Part shown: piece after piece, positions 46,019 through 57,736 of the stretch
How positions within the stretch are numbered: position 1 is the first letter of the stretch
Layout: each line of letters begins with the position of its first letter
DNA from: Platerodrilus igneus
Taxonomy: Eukaryota > Arthropoda > Insecta > Coleoptera > Lycidae
Direction of reading: 5' to 3'
Assembly (NCBI GenBank): GCA_036346225.1
Contig: JARFIW010000905.1
Coordinates: 1,811,501 to 1,875,500, forward strand
DNA: 64,000 nt
Notes under the pieces: generated by a model
Told to the model about the DNA's origin: nothing
What the model saw: the letters and a program-made list of their open reading frames with translations, nothing else
Databases searched by the model: none
Translations under genes and position numbers: made by a program

Positions 46019-46062
46019 TCCTGAAGAAGAAAATAATAATTTTCGAAAGTTCGAATTAGTAT
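46019..46062 (+). ncRNA. Hammerhead-like motif after the plus-strand Penelope fragment
   Basis: CUGAAGA (46021-46027), one extra A, stem II GAAAAU/AUUUUC with loop AAUA or AAU, GAAA, then a self-complementary UUCGAA. Same layout as 5073-5112 and 2232-2276. Confidence 0.4.
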
Positions 46063-46099
46063 AGAAGAAGTTTTAATTCAACAAAAGACCTGACTGATA

Positions 46100-47655
46100 C
46101 CTATATACCACTGTCAATATTAACCAATTTATATATATTTAATGTTATAATTATGGGGTAGTTTAGGGGTAGGTTGATTTACGGGGGTCGTAGAATAAAT
46201 AAAAGAAACTTCCAGTTAACAAAAGGACATAATTACAGATATTATAAGAGTAAATAGGTCACTATACATATTGTTAGTTGAGAGCACACTGTATATAAAA
46301 ATACATGAGATTAAACGCATAAGAAACAGAAATATCCTAGAGTAGTTACAAGTTAAGATAAGATTTGAAAACGTAACAAAATGCAACAAAATTAAATCAG
46401 CAGGAAACATATATGAATTGGCTTGATAAACATTTAACAAGTGCGTTAAATATATCATCGTATACACAGTCTAAAATTATGCATTATTTGAAAATCGTAT
46501 GTGACAAAGTATTACATTTGTTCAAAATATTAACTAGGAAATAAACAAACACCAAATTTATTTCGGTTTAGATTAGAATAAGCAATAAACAATGAATACG
46601 TGACTGAATAAATGGTAATTCGTGGGATTTCTCAATTAAATATCATGGTATGTAAATGAATACGTGACAACTCAAGCATTCATCCGAATATTTGAACTAT
46701 ACAATTGGTAAAATTCCTGGAGTACACAAAGATAAAAGCAAAGGTGTCGTTCCAACACGTGAATAAACGAATGGAAAACAAGAGAGGTATGGCCTTTAAA
46801 TACAATAACAATTGAGCGACGAGTTTAGTATACATTTTAAACTGGGCTAAGACGATACTCTGAAGTGCTAAATTATTTATGTAACCAGTGATACGAATGT
46901 AAATTAAAATCATTTTTAAAAGTGTACAAATTGTGCAAGTGTGAGCCGATCTATTATAGACGTAAACAACTTAGTAAAAATACAATTTCTAACATAAATA
47001 CAACAGGGCTCTGGTTAATCACCTCCTGTTAATTACTCTGGTTAATTACTTTTTGGTAATTACTGACATGGTAAATGTTCTATTACTGTCTTGTTAATAA
47101 CGGATATGGAAAATCTTTTATTTATTGATATTCAAATAGAATCTTAAATTGGATCAACTTATGGGATTTTAATAACGATTTGGATAGCATTTTGGTTTTG
47201 ATGTCGACTTCCAAATTCGACTCTAAATATTCAGACTGGCACGAAAATTCTTGGGGGATGCAGAGAAACTACAGAACTATTACAGGTTAGCGAGATTGAT
47301 ATAATTTATTACTGAAAACTGTTTTAATTCAATATTTTGCATACATGTAAGAGTCAACAAAACAGTGGTTTTATTGATCAATTGATGAAAGGTAATAGGC
47401 ATCTTGAAACGTTTCGAAAGGTCTTTAAATATAAACAAAAAGGCTCGTTTTGCTGGCTTTAATTTCTTAAATCTGGTATATGTAAATATTCTGAAAAGAG
47501 GAAGATTTTAAAAGTTGTAAATATTTAATCATTATATTGTGTATTGTAGAATTGCTTTATTTAATTGAATCAGCTAGTTGAGGAAAAGATAATCCATAAC
47601 TTAACATTTTACATCATGGGTGCTTGATTGATCAAAGGGGCAAATATAAAAATAT
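46100..47655. other. Region without a recognisable gene
   Basis: AT-rich; short ORFs without family resemblance. Confidence 0.5.
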
Positions 47656-47842
47656 CACAGCATTTTATGTACGCCCAAATCGTGGGGCTTAAAATGAGAT
47701 AATAATAAAAGCTTTTAAGGGGATAACAGCATTTTATGACATGCTCAAACGTGGGGCTAAAAAATTAATAAAACATTGTTGGGGCTGGTGAAATATCACA
47801 GCATTTTATGGCACAAAACGTAGGGGCTAAAATAACACAGCA

Positions 47843-47875
<33 letters not shown>

Positions 47876-47876
47876 A

Positions 47877-47946
<70 letters not shown>
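47656..47946. repeat. Three diverged CAGCATTTTATG repeats followed by (GT)n
   Basis: CAGCATTTTATG plus (A)CGT(A)GGGGCTAAAA-type sequence recurs at about 47660, 47728 and 47799 (units of about 70 bp). It ends in ACAGCAATATAT and then GT dinucleotides over about 47849-47946. Confidence 0.8.
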
Positions 47947-47947
<1 letters not shown>

Positions 47948-48562
47948 ATTAGTTTAGCAACAGAATTACATTAATAGCATATTATTAACTAGGTTAGTAA
48001 GCTAAATTGGACTTACATTATTTGTTGGAGGTGCGTCGTGATAAGATAGGGCGTACTTGATGTAACTGCTTACTGTAGTTCTGGAATATTGAGGTTGACG
48101 AATTCGAGCTTGAATAGGAGTGATCTCTTACTGACTGGTCTCTACTACTAGGCACTTCGGACTACTACTACTTGGCCTGAAGGTTGGCTCTCGAATATAT
48201 AGTTGTCTGGATGGACATTTGAGGGTAAAGATGGAATCCCAGAACTGTAACTCAGGAAGTCCTTGTGATGCGGTGGACCGCGTGAAACGCCAAACCGTAA
48301 TGTTATCCAAGGTTTTCTTGGATCAACGGATACTTGATAAAGTAAATGTGTGCAAAACAGGAGATTGAGGTTTTTCATGAGTGTGGCAGTTACAAATTAA
48401 CAACGGAAAAGAGTCACTAAAATGTACCGAATAGGATGCTGAGGTTTCCGCGTTAATAAGTAATTTATTACAAAGTAATGAACAAAGCAGATTAACTAAA
48501 ATAAACTGTTGTTGGAATTAAAGTATACAAATGTAAAAATGCAAATTATTGTATTCATGATG

Positions 48563-48601
<39 letters not shown>
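47947..48601. other. Region without a recognisable gene
   Basis: 48040-48420 is slightly more GC-rich with overlapping minus-strand ORFs of no known family. A (TA)n run at about 48566-48603 leads into the giant palindrome. Confidence 0.45.
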
Positions 48602-48603
<2 letters not shown>

Positions 48604-48606
<3 letters not shown>

Positions 48607-50463
48607 GGTGAGTTTTTAGTGTGGCAACGGTAGATAACTCCGTTATTATAAAAGCTACGTAAACCAAATTTGGAGGCATATTAGACATGCTTAAAGTGCA
48701 CATTTTAAAAATATTTGGAAGCATACAGGGTGTTTCATTATTCCAGGGCATATTAAACTTATATTTTTTTAAATGGAACACCCTATATATTATTACATTT
48801 TTGAAAAGTCCATAAAAAGAGCTTTAATTTGATATCAAATTATATCTGTCTATTCCTTTAGTTTTGAGATATTCAACTGTTTTTAGAAAAAATGACCCTG
48901 ATTAGATACATTGCCACTGCACTAATACACAACTTATGTTAATTTTCAAGATGCAGAAAATTTTACTATATACCATAGTATATTTGTAATTATCACTTTT
49001 TTAAAATTTCTTCACAGTATACAGGGTGTGTCAGGTTTCGCAAAATGCAATTTTCAAAATTTTTTTTAAATGGCACCCTACTAATTTTATTGCTACAATG
49101 GATAGTTCATTAAGTGTCCTTTCATTTTTGTTAAGCATTCCCTATACCTAAATCCATTACTTTCTGAGATATTTTTGATTTTCTTCAAATTTTAAGAATG
49201 TTTTTAATTTACATAACTAAAAATAACTTAGTATTGGAAAATATTATAAAACAATTAATACATGTTGATTAACAATTAACTACACTTATCCAATAACAAT
49301 TTTCACTAAAGATATAACAACCTACAATAATACGCTATCAACAGAATTCTGCCAGATTAACAATATGCATAGGCATAAGCAGGCTTTGAAAAATATAACA
49401 ATTACAATCAAAATGCCATTTAGGTTTATTAATTGTAGTGTGTTGTCATTTAACAGGATATCTCTGTTGGTATATTCTTGATGCAAGTAGGAAATTTCTT
49501 AAACTTGCTCCCAATACCCAAATCATATTTATTTGTTCTACTGTAAAATTCATTTTGAAAACTTTTTCAAAGATTATATTTAAAACAGAACTGATAATGT
49601 GTTAAATGACAACACACTACAATTAATATGACTATTTAATTGTAATTGTTATTTTTTTCAAAGCCTGCCTGATTTTCTGTTTGAACATTTTCTATAAAAT
49701 GCATATTGTTAATCTGGCAGAATTCGGTTGATAGCGTATTATTGTAGGTTGTTATATCTTTAGTGAAAATTGTTATTGGATAAGTGTAGTTAATTGTTAA
49801 TCAACATGTATTAATTGTTTTATAATATTTTCCAATAGTAAGTTATTTTTAATTATGTAAATTAAAAACATTCTTAAAATTTGAAGAAAATCAAAAATAT
49901 CTCAGAAAGTAATGGATTTAGGTATAGGGAATGCTTAACAAAAATGAAAGGACACTTAATGAACTATCCATTGTAGTAATAAAATTGGTAGGGTGCCATT
50001 TAAAAAAAAATTTAAAAATTGCATTTTGCGAAACCTGACACACCCTGTATACTGTGAAGAAATTTCAAAAAAGTGATAATTACAAATATACTATGGTATA
50101 TAGTAAAATTTTTTGCATCTTGAAAATTAACATAAGTTGTGTATTAGTGCAGTGGCAATGTATCTAATCAGGGTCATTTTTTCTAAAAACAGTTGAATAT
50201 CTCAAAAACTAAAAGGAATAGACAGATACAATTTGATATCAAATTAAAGCTCTTTTCATGGGCTTTCCAAAAATGTAATAATATATAGGGTGTTCCATTT
50301 AAAAAAATATAAGTTTAATATGCCCTGGAATTATGAAACACCCTGTATGCTTCCAAATATTTTTAAAATATGCACTTTAGGCATGTCTAATATGCCTCCA
50401 AATTTGGTTTATGTAGCTTTTATAATAACGGAGTTATCGACCGTTGCCACACTAAAACTCACC

Positions 50464-50466
<3 letters not shown>
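48604..50466. mobile_element. Giant foldback (palindromic) non-autonomous element, copy 1
   Basis: Both ends are CAGGGTGAGTTTTAGTGTGG-like and lie in TA runs (TA at 48602-48603 and 50467-50468). The two arms of about 855-865 bp are inverted copies with few differences; a spacer of about 140 bp lies around 49460-49600. Each arm repeats the motif CAGGGTG(T) at the end, at about 125 bp and at about 420 bp inside. No coding potential beyond short ORFs. The ends and target resemble those of the Tc1/mariner element at 42262, which suggests mobilisation by a related transposase. Confidence 0.85.
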
Positions 50467-50504
<38 letters not shown>

Positions 50505-50506
<2 letters not shown>

Positions 50507-50997
50507 TAAGATGTATCTGTAAACAAACTCTTATGAAAATAATAAGAGCCATTGACAAATACAAATTGGGCTGATAGTTATATAGCCATTAACAAAACAT
50601 AAGCTTTATTACTTCATAGGGGAGGAAACATCCACTGACCAATGGTTTCGGCTAGTTAGCCTCAGCAGAGTGGAATAGTTCCCAAGAACCCTATGAAGTA
50701 ATCGAAGCTATTATAATGATATAATTTCGAAACAATCACTGTACTATGGCAAAAGTAAATAAAACCGCCATCAGGTGATAAAAACCAACACTACTAAAGT
50801 GTGGAAGTACAGAATTGAACCGAAACTACATAATAAATTTTATAAATGACTATAAAAGTACGTCTGGCCTTTGAGATTTCCCCTATGAAGTAATAAAGCT
50901 TATGTTTTGTTAATGGCTATATAACTACCAGCCCGATTTGTATTTGTCAATGGCTCTTATTATTTTCATAAGAGTTTGTTTACAGATACATCTTACT
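50505..50997. mobile_element. Foldback element of 0.5 kb containing a hammerhead ribozyme
   Basis: Arms 50505-50622 and 50881-50997 are nearly perfect inverted copies (AGTAAGATGTATCTGTAAAC ... GTTTACAGATACATCTTACT pattern). It follows the TA run at the right end of the giant palindrome. The centre includes CCCTATGAAGTAAT repeats and the ribozyme at 50632-50673. Confidence 0.82.
50632..50673 (-). ncRNA. Hammerhead ribozyme with one core change
   Basis: Minus strand, in order: CCACU (stem I), CUGCUGA (core, A6 replaced by C), GGCU-AACU-AGCC (stem II with a four-base loop), GAAA, CC-AUU-GG closing stem III, then UC at the cleavage site and AGUGG pairing with CCACU. All three helices form perfectly; only core position 6 departs from CUGANGA, so this copy is probably inactive or weak. 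Confidence 0.75.
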
Positions 50998-51040
50998 TTT
51001 TATACAATTTTCTTATTGCGGACTGCAAATAACTTGTCTT

Positions 51041-51089
<49 letters not shown>
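51041..51089. repeat. (TA)n microsatellite
   Basis: About 24 TA units. Sequence after it to 51440 shows nothing I recognise. Confidence 0.95.
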
Positions 51090-51091
<2 letters not shown>

Positions 51092-51440
51092 TACTATTAT
51101 TTCTGCACCTGATAGACCGAAAATTACATTCAAACTTGTGTCCCTTGTAAACTTACTACCGTATATCGGACGCAAGGTTTTAACTTTTTGGTGTTATTGA
51201 CATGGAATTTCTTTGGCTAAGATATTTATATGGAAGAAGACCTAAATTGGTAGGATTTTTGAATACATCAAAGTAAATGAGTTTTTGTACAAGTTTCTAT
51301 TTTAATATTTAAGAAACGCAAAGTGGCTTTAAAATTGATAGGAAAATGTACAGAAATTGTATAGTTTTAGTCTAGCAATTTTCCGTCAAGGGCGCCACAG
51401 AATATATTTTAATATACGTAATATTTTATTATGTTATTAT

Positions 51441-51860
51441 TGTTAATTAATAACTTTAGAAATTGTTTGAAAAATCGCACGAAATGTGAGTACAAAATGT
51501 TTAACCTAATATCACGAAATTGGTGTAGTTAAAACGAAAATACACTCACCTGAGAAACTGTTTCACTTTCAACACAAGCGACTTTCTGCAATTAGTCACC
51601 ACATAGATTGAAAATTGCCGGCCGCATTTCCTGAAGTTTGCAAGGCAACACCTTTTATGTCCACCACGTTGTACACCGAAATAACAAGTGATAAGATGCA
51701 CTTGTTTTTGACAAAATATGTTGGTGGGAGTGATAACGTCCCAACACACCAATTTTATAAACACGAAAAATATAGGTATACAGGAATGAAATAAATTGTA
51801 ATTTATAAAATAAAAAAAAATAATTTGAATTTGAGTAATGAAATTAAGCAATCCCGAACA
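51441..51860 (-). repeat. BEL/Pao 3' LTR
   Basis: On the minus strand begins TGTTCGGGATTGC and ends AAGTTATTAATTAACA. Internal sequence just before it (GGTGAGCGGTA) is the place for the polypurine tract. Confidence 0.92.
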
Positions 51861-52009
51861 TACCGCTCACCAAATTAAGCAATGTTATTTTAATTAATTG
51901 AAAATAAATAAATGAATGTACATCAATATACTTGAACACATGAATACAAAATGTAACTTGAACAAAATTTGATTCTACACACATAAATAATTATAATTGT
52001 ACATATGAC

Positions 52010-53540
52010 TAATTACACAGTGGTAGTGGGCACAACTTAATTAATGGACGATCTAATTCGCCATTTTGAGTGCGCACACGAGCAACCCTAACTACCCCGT
52101 CACGACCTGGAAAAAGAGCAACTACTCGACCAAGTTTCCACTGTAGTGGGGCGAATTGGAATTTTGATTAACACCAAATCATGAATATTAACATGGGAAG
52201 AGGATTTTATCCATTTCTCACGCTGTTGTAAAGAATGGAGATACTCTGAAGACCAACGCTTCCAGAAGTCTTGGTGCATTCTCTGCAACAGTTGCCACCG
52301 AGAAAGTCTATTAAGTTTCAGATTTGTAACGTCAGGATCCGGAGGACACGTCAACGGTTCCAAAGTAAGAAAATGTCCAGGTGTAAGGACCGATAGATCA
52401 TTTGGATTACAACTGGGACTGTACAAAGGACGAGAATTTAAAACAGCCTCAATTTGAACAAGCACTGTTAAAAGTTCTTCGTACGTCAACACTTGATTGC
52501 CAATAACTCTATATAAGTGAGTCTTGATGGACCGAACACCTCCTTCCCAGATACCACCAAAATGGGGTGACGCGGGAGGATTAAAATGCCAGTTGATGGC
52601 TAAAGATCCCGATACCTCTTGAGCATAAGCAATGAGCAACCTTGATGCTCCGACGAAATTGGTACCCTGGTCGCTATACAAATCGGAACAACGACCTCGT
52701 CGTGCTATAAAGCGCCGCAAGGCAGCAAGAAAAGCATCAGATGAAAGCTCAGAAACCAGTTCAATATGTAAAGCCTTTGTGGCCATACACACAAAAATGC
52801 AAATGTAGACTTTGGTATGTTTTGCACCTCTACCACGCCTTGAAGTCATAGCAAGAGGACCAGCAAAATCTAGTCCAGCATGACTAAATGGTTTTATTTG
52901 AGAAATTCGAGGAGCAGGTAAGTCACTCATTAACGGAGACAATGAAGTAGGCTTGACTTTAAAACACTGAACACACTTTGAAAGAACACGATTAATAACA
53001 CGTTTTAAACCCAACACCCAAAATTGTTGAGAAATCAAATAACCTAAAGTTTGAGGACCTGGATGTAGATATTTACGGTGTGTATATTCTACAATCAACT
53101 CACTGAGTCTATGATCTCGAGGAAGTAGTAGAGGATGCTTAGCATCATATAATAATTCAGAATGTCGTAAACGACCACCAACACGCACAAGGTTATCAGA
53201 ATCGATAAACGGAGCCAATTTTGAATTGATTTTGCACACACTTTCCTTTCTCAATACAATCTATTTCATTGAGAAAACTTCATGCTGTACTATTTTCACA
53301 ATCACTAGTAATGCTTTATGTAACTCATTCATAACAAGCAAACCTGTTTTTCTTTGATGAACTTCACTTCGCAAATTATTACCAAAGCGTAAGCAATAAG
53401 CCACAACACCTTGTATTTTACGCAATGATGAAAATCTCTTCAATAAGACATTTATCTCATCAAAGGGGACAACATTTAACAAATTTAATTTTCTTTGTTT
53501 ACTTTCTACTACTGGGTCTATTTCCAGTGCATCAAATGAA
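52010..53540 (-). pseudogene. BEL/Pao integrase and preceding linker, broken
   Basis: HHCC finger: His in YTHRKYLHPGPQ and Cys pair in CVQCFK. Catalytic Asp in HAGLDFAGPL, Asp in LYSDQGTNFVGA and Glu in GGIWEGGVRS, all present. The C-terminal DUF5641-like region ends in another frame (frameshift near 52130) at TAA about 52010-52012. An in-frame stop near 53258 separates it from the linker frame 53261-53482, and a further frameshift near 53550 from RNase H. Confidence 0.88.
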
Positions 53541-53546
53541 GGATAT

Positions 53547-54880
53547 TCATTCGAGTTGTAAAGAAAAGTTGGACCACATTGAATGATTTACAAAATCGGA
53601 AGGCATTAGTCCACGCGAAGCACAATCTGCGGGATTGTCCACTCCACTGACATGATGCCACTGATGAGGGGCAATCTTATCCTGAATATGACTGATGCGA
53701 TTACTGACAAATGTCTTCCAACGATGAGAAGACGATTTGATCCATGATAACACCACTGTCGAGTCTGACCAAGCATATATCTGATCAGGAGTAATCAGGT
53801 TTTTGTAAACACAAGACACGTATTCCACTAAATTGGATAAAAGCACGACTGCACATAACTCTAAACGCGGTAAAGAAATTCTCTTAAGAGGAGCAACCTT
53901 AGAGTTAGCGTATACTAATTTTACGGAAATGTTTCCTTCGAGTGTAACACAACGAATATATATGGCAGCAGCATAACCTGCTTCAGAGGCATCACAAAAC
54001 CCATGAAGCTGCACCGATTGTGCATTATCTATTTGAATATGTCGAGGAATGGTAAGATTGGCTAAACATGGTAATTGTAGGTTATAAGATAACCAACGAT
54101 CAACTACTTCTGTAGGGGGTTTATCATCCCAATCTAAACCTAAACTCCAAAGTTGTTGCATCAAATGTTTAGTAAGAAAAATCACAGGAGTTAATAAACC
54201 AATCGGATCGAACACTCTAGCAATATCTGATAAAATACCTCGTTTGGTACAAATTTGAGCTGAAGGTTCTACCTTATATTGAAAACAGTCTGTTCGAGGA
54301 TCCCACTGAAGGCCCAATACCTTCACTGATAATGAATCTGAATCATCAAAACATAACGGTTGAAGATCTTCCACAGGAAGCGACGATAATAATTCACAAT
54401 GATTACTAGCCCACTTACGGAGCGTAAATCCAGCACTGGATAACAAAGATATAAGTTGTTGTTGTAAGTTTAAAGCACTATCTATAGAATTACATCCAGT
54501 CACTACATCATCGATGTAGGTGTCAGACATAAGCACCTTAGCAGCTAAAGGATAATTTCTCCAATTATCTTCAGCAAGTTGCAAAAGAACACGAATTGCT
54601 AAAAAGGGTGACGAAGAAACACCGTAGGTTACAGTATTCAATTGGTATTCTTCAATAGAATCGCTTTTAGAAAATCTCCACAGAATGCGCTGAAAAGCAC
54701 GATGTTGTTCACATATTTCAATTTGACGATACATTTGTTTTATGTCTGCAGTCAGAACAAATTGATGTAACCTAAAGTTCAAAAGAATACCTGTTAAATC
54801 TCTCTGTAACTTAGGACCAACCAATAATATATCATTTAAGGATGTACCATTTGAAGATTTCAGAAGCATCAAACACGACT
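53547..54880 (-). CDS. BEL/Pao reverse transcriptase and RNase H
   Basis: 441 open codons. RT: VLTADIKQMYRQIEI (motif A, Asp present), TVTYGVSSSPFLA (motif B) and SDTYIDDVVTG (motif C, YIDD). RNase H: LHGFCDASEAGYAAA, LPRLELCAV, AWSDSTVVLSWI and VSGVDNPADCASRG. The start of RT (LRVVFDAS) is in the previous frame; a one-step frameshift at about 54860-54875 separates them. Confidence 0.9.
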
Positions 54881-56271
54881 CTCAACTTTGATGTAGCACT
54901 ATCAGGTTTGATGACACAATGATGAGGAATGTAAAAACCTGTCAATGGTTCATCACTAAATTTAGTCACTAACGACATATGACCTGAATCTAGATAATCT
55001 TTCATAAAGGCTTTATAGTTATCCGCAAGATCACAATCTCTAGCTAAACGTCTTTCTAAGAATTCGAAACGTCTTAGCGCCATAGAATAGGAATCACCTA
55101 ATTCCACACTTGTTTCACGAAAAGGTAAATGCAAAACAAATCTACCTTCTTTATTACGTTTATAAGTTTCTTTGAAAATAGCCTCACATTGACTCTCTTC
55201 GGGAGAAAGTAACACTGTTTCTGGAACTTGTTCGGTTTCCCAGAATTGTCGAAGAACTGTATCCAATGGAACACTCACAGTTGTACACAATGATTTCACT
55301 TTTGCATTAGAAGAGCAACCAGTTTTTCCACCAATTACCCAACCAAAAACTGTATTCACTGCAGTAGGTTCGCCAACATGTCCATGCCGTAAACCAGGTA
55401 GCAACACAGAAGAATAAATATCTGCTCCTAATAACAAATCTACTTTACGGGGGCGACCATAATAAGGATCTGCCAAAGATAAATCCTTAAGATGATCCCA
55501 ACGTTTCGAAACTGGGGCAGACGGTACGGAATTAGCGATTGAAGGCACAATAATCACGTGAATTTCAAATTGAATATTAGAATTTTGTATAGGTTTTATA
55601 AAACATGAAGCCACACCACAACTAGACATAGTCATTGTATTTAGACCATGAACATCTATTGAGGATGGAACTGCTTTTAGACCTAATCTTTTCACACATG
55701 TTCGAGTCATAAAACTTGCTTGACTTCCATTATCCAGTAACGCTCTACAAGTTTGAAAATTCCCGGCACTATCACGAATATGCAAAAGAACTGTGGACAG
55801 TAAGACCACGGAATGTTTGAACACTGTATTGGTTAGAACCGACAATTGTTCAGATGCACTAGATTGTTGAGAAATTTCCTTATCAGTAGAACTGCTAGGA
55901 TGGGAAGATTCCGGTTTTGTAAAATGTAAGTATGTTTGATGTCGCTGTTTACATATACGACATCGAAACTTTGACAAACACTTCGCCAAAGCATGTCCAC
56001 CAGTTAAGCAATTGAAACACAGATTAGAATCCTTCGCCAATTTGTGGCGATCAAAAGGTTCTAATTGCAAGAAGCGATCACACTTTAGAAGTGAATGATC
56101 TTCTTTACAACACACGCACTTAAAATTGTACAAAGTATTGCTATTAGAATTCTTTGCCCTGGTCACAAATGTAAAAGATTGATTAGCACGATTTGCATTT
56201 TGACCAAATTTCACTGATTGTTTTTGTTCTGGTTTTGATTTAAGAGATGATGTAGGCTGTCCTGTAATCAC
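54832..56271 (-). CDS. BEL/Pao zinc knuckles, protease and RT start
   Basis: CCHC-type knuckles: CVCCKEDHSLLKCDRF, CFNCLTGGHALAKC and CRICKQRHQTYLH. Protease (DUF1758) with ALLDNGSQASFMT: the catalytic Asp is kept but Asn stands before Gly where Ser is usual. DUF1759-adjacent and RT entry follow (LLGADIYSSVLLPG, VFGWVIGGKTG, FYIPHHCVIKPDSATSKLRV). The frame is the same as gag, separated only by TAG at 56281-56283. Confidence 0.9.
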   Translation of the reverse strand: MITGQPTSSLKSKPEQKQSVKFGQNANRANQSFTFVTRAKNSNSNTLYNFKCVCCKEDHSLLKCDRFLQLEPFDRHKLAKDSNLCFNCLTGGHALAKCLSKFRCRICKQRHQTYLHFTKPESSHPSSSTDKEISQQSSASEQLSVLTNTVFKHSVVLLSTVLLHIRDSAGNFQTCRALLDNGSQASFMTRTCVKRLGLKAVPSSIDVHGLNTMTMSSCGVASCFIKPIQNSNIQFEIHVIIVPSIANSVPSAPVSKRWDHLKDLSLADPYYGRPRKVDLLLGADIYSSVLLPGLRHGHVGEPTAVNTVFGWVIGGKTGCSSNAKVKSLCTTVSVPLDTVLRQFWETEQVPETVLLSPEESQCEAIFKETYKRNKEGRFVLHLPFRETSVELGDSYSMALRRFEFLERRLARDCDLADNYKAFMKDYLDSGHMSLVTKFSDEPLTGFYIPHHCVIKPDSATSKLRVVFDASEIFKWYILK

Positions 56272-56280
56272 TAAATTAGT

Positions 56281-57213
56281 CTATAATGCCTTACAATGTT
56301 TTAACAAAAAGGCATATAAATCTTCATACGTTGGTAGCTCCACATCATGAAGTTCAACTTCAAAACGCTTTCTAGTAACACTATCTAATTTTTGTAACAA
56401 CAGATTTAATCGAGTAAAATTCCACATATCATAATTAAATTGCTCAAGTGCCAATGAATTTTTCGAGAAAATTGCTAGCAATGAACGCAAAGAAGTTGCA
56501 GAATCCATATTAGCTTTTGGAGCACTATATATGGACTGCCAATAACTAGTAAGCAGAAAACGTTTGTTCTGATACCTGTCCACCAATTGTTGAAAAGAAA
56601 TTTTATAATTATCTGAAGTCAAAGGGAGTCCCTGAACCATCGCAAGGGCTTCTTTAGATAAAGAGGACACCATATACTGGTACTTCTCTATATCTGAAAG
56701 ACTATTATTTTCATGAATTAAAGTACGAAACAAAGCATAGAATGTAGGCCAGTCTTTGAAACTGCCATCAAATTTTGGAATCACAATTTTCGGTAATTTA
56801 ATTTTATTACAACTTGCATTAACACCACTTTTGTGCAAATTAGCATTTTCACAATTTGGATGAGAATGATTTGAACTTGCACGTGAACCTTTAGCACTAG
56901 ATGGAACATCTACAAGTCTCTGTAGAGTCAAATCCCTATAAATCACTTTTATAGAATATTGACAATCATCAAATTCTGTTTGAATAGTTTCCTGTTCCTC
57001 AATTTCCTTATCTTCCACTTGAGATACAATTTCAAAATGAACCTCTTCAAATTGACCAACTAATAAAGATAAATCTTCAAAACGAACCTCAAAATCCTTT
57101 AACTTCGAAACAGGATCTTGTTGAGCTACTTGCGCAATTTTTAACAAAGCTCGAACCTTGTGAAGTAACACCTTGCGTTTATTTGCTAATTTTTCAATTT
57201 CCATTTTCACCAT
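56281..57213 (-). CDS. BEL/Pao Gag (DUF1759)
   Basis: I place the start at the ATG 57211-57213 (MVKMEIEKLANKRK); an earlier ATG would add an unlikely hydrophobic leader. A predicted coiled coil fills the N-terminal third. The DUF1759 region has LPKIVIPKFDGSFKDWPTFY, FRTLIHENNSLSDIEKYQYM and ALAMVQGLPLTSDNY. It ends at TAG 56281-56283 and the pol frame continues beyond it, so this stop is either a mutation or a readthrough site; many BEL elements have one continuous ORF. Confidence 0.88.
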   Translation of the reverse strand: MVKMEIEKLANKRKVLLHKVRALLKIAQVAQQDPVSKLKDFEVRFEDLSLLVGQFEEVHFEIVSQVEDKEIEEQETIQTEFDDCQYSIKVIYRDLTLQRLVDVPSSAKGSRASSNHSHPNCENANLHKSGVNASCNKIKLPKIVIPKFDGSFKDWPTFYALFRTLIHENNSLSDIEKYQYMVSSLSKEALAMVQGLPLTSDNYKISFQQLVDRYQNKRFLLTSYWQSIYSAPKANMDSATSLRSLLAIFSKNSLALEQFNYDMWNFTRLNLLLQKLDSVTRKRFEVELHDVELPTYEDLYAFLLKHCKAL

Positions 57214-57711
57214 CGTAAACACAAAACACTCTAATGAAAATTGTATGTGCACAATGCAAATACACAAACAAGAAAATCACGAATTATTCACAAAAATGTC
57301 CAATAAATGCTTTAAATAGCAATTAAATCAAAAATATATAAATATTAATTTATACAACCAATCACCTTTTAGCAAGAAATTCCTATACTCTTTGGAAGAA
57401 TACCACAAACTGGCAACACAGCACCTAAAAGAGTTGGCAACACTGCACCGCTCACCATAGGGAAATATGAAAATGTCAAATTTATACCAATCTGTTAAAG
57501 TGTAAACCATGTGTAATCTTATCAAATAAATAGCATGAATTTGTTCAAATTACCCAAAGTATTCACAATTAATATTAAAAATAAACTATTTGGAGAGTTT
57601 AATGTTTAGGTTAAACCGATTTTCAAACACGTGCAAAGCATAAAAATTTTATCACTTGAAAAAACGCGTCAATTTTAATGAACTGTGAACTGTATATTTT
57701 AAGAACTAATT

Positions 57712-57736
57712 CAAAATCCGGCTCGAAGGACCAAAA
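57712..57736 (-). promoter_or_regulatory. BEL/Pao primer binding site region
   Basis: Minus strand, right after the LTR end: TTTTGGTCCTTCGAGCCGG, a sequence commonly found at this position in Pao-type elements. Confidence 0.6.

Noticed and set aside
51546..51851. 101-codon ORF, repeated at 57842-58189
   Set aside because: It lies inside the BEL LTRs and is duplicated only because the LTR is.
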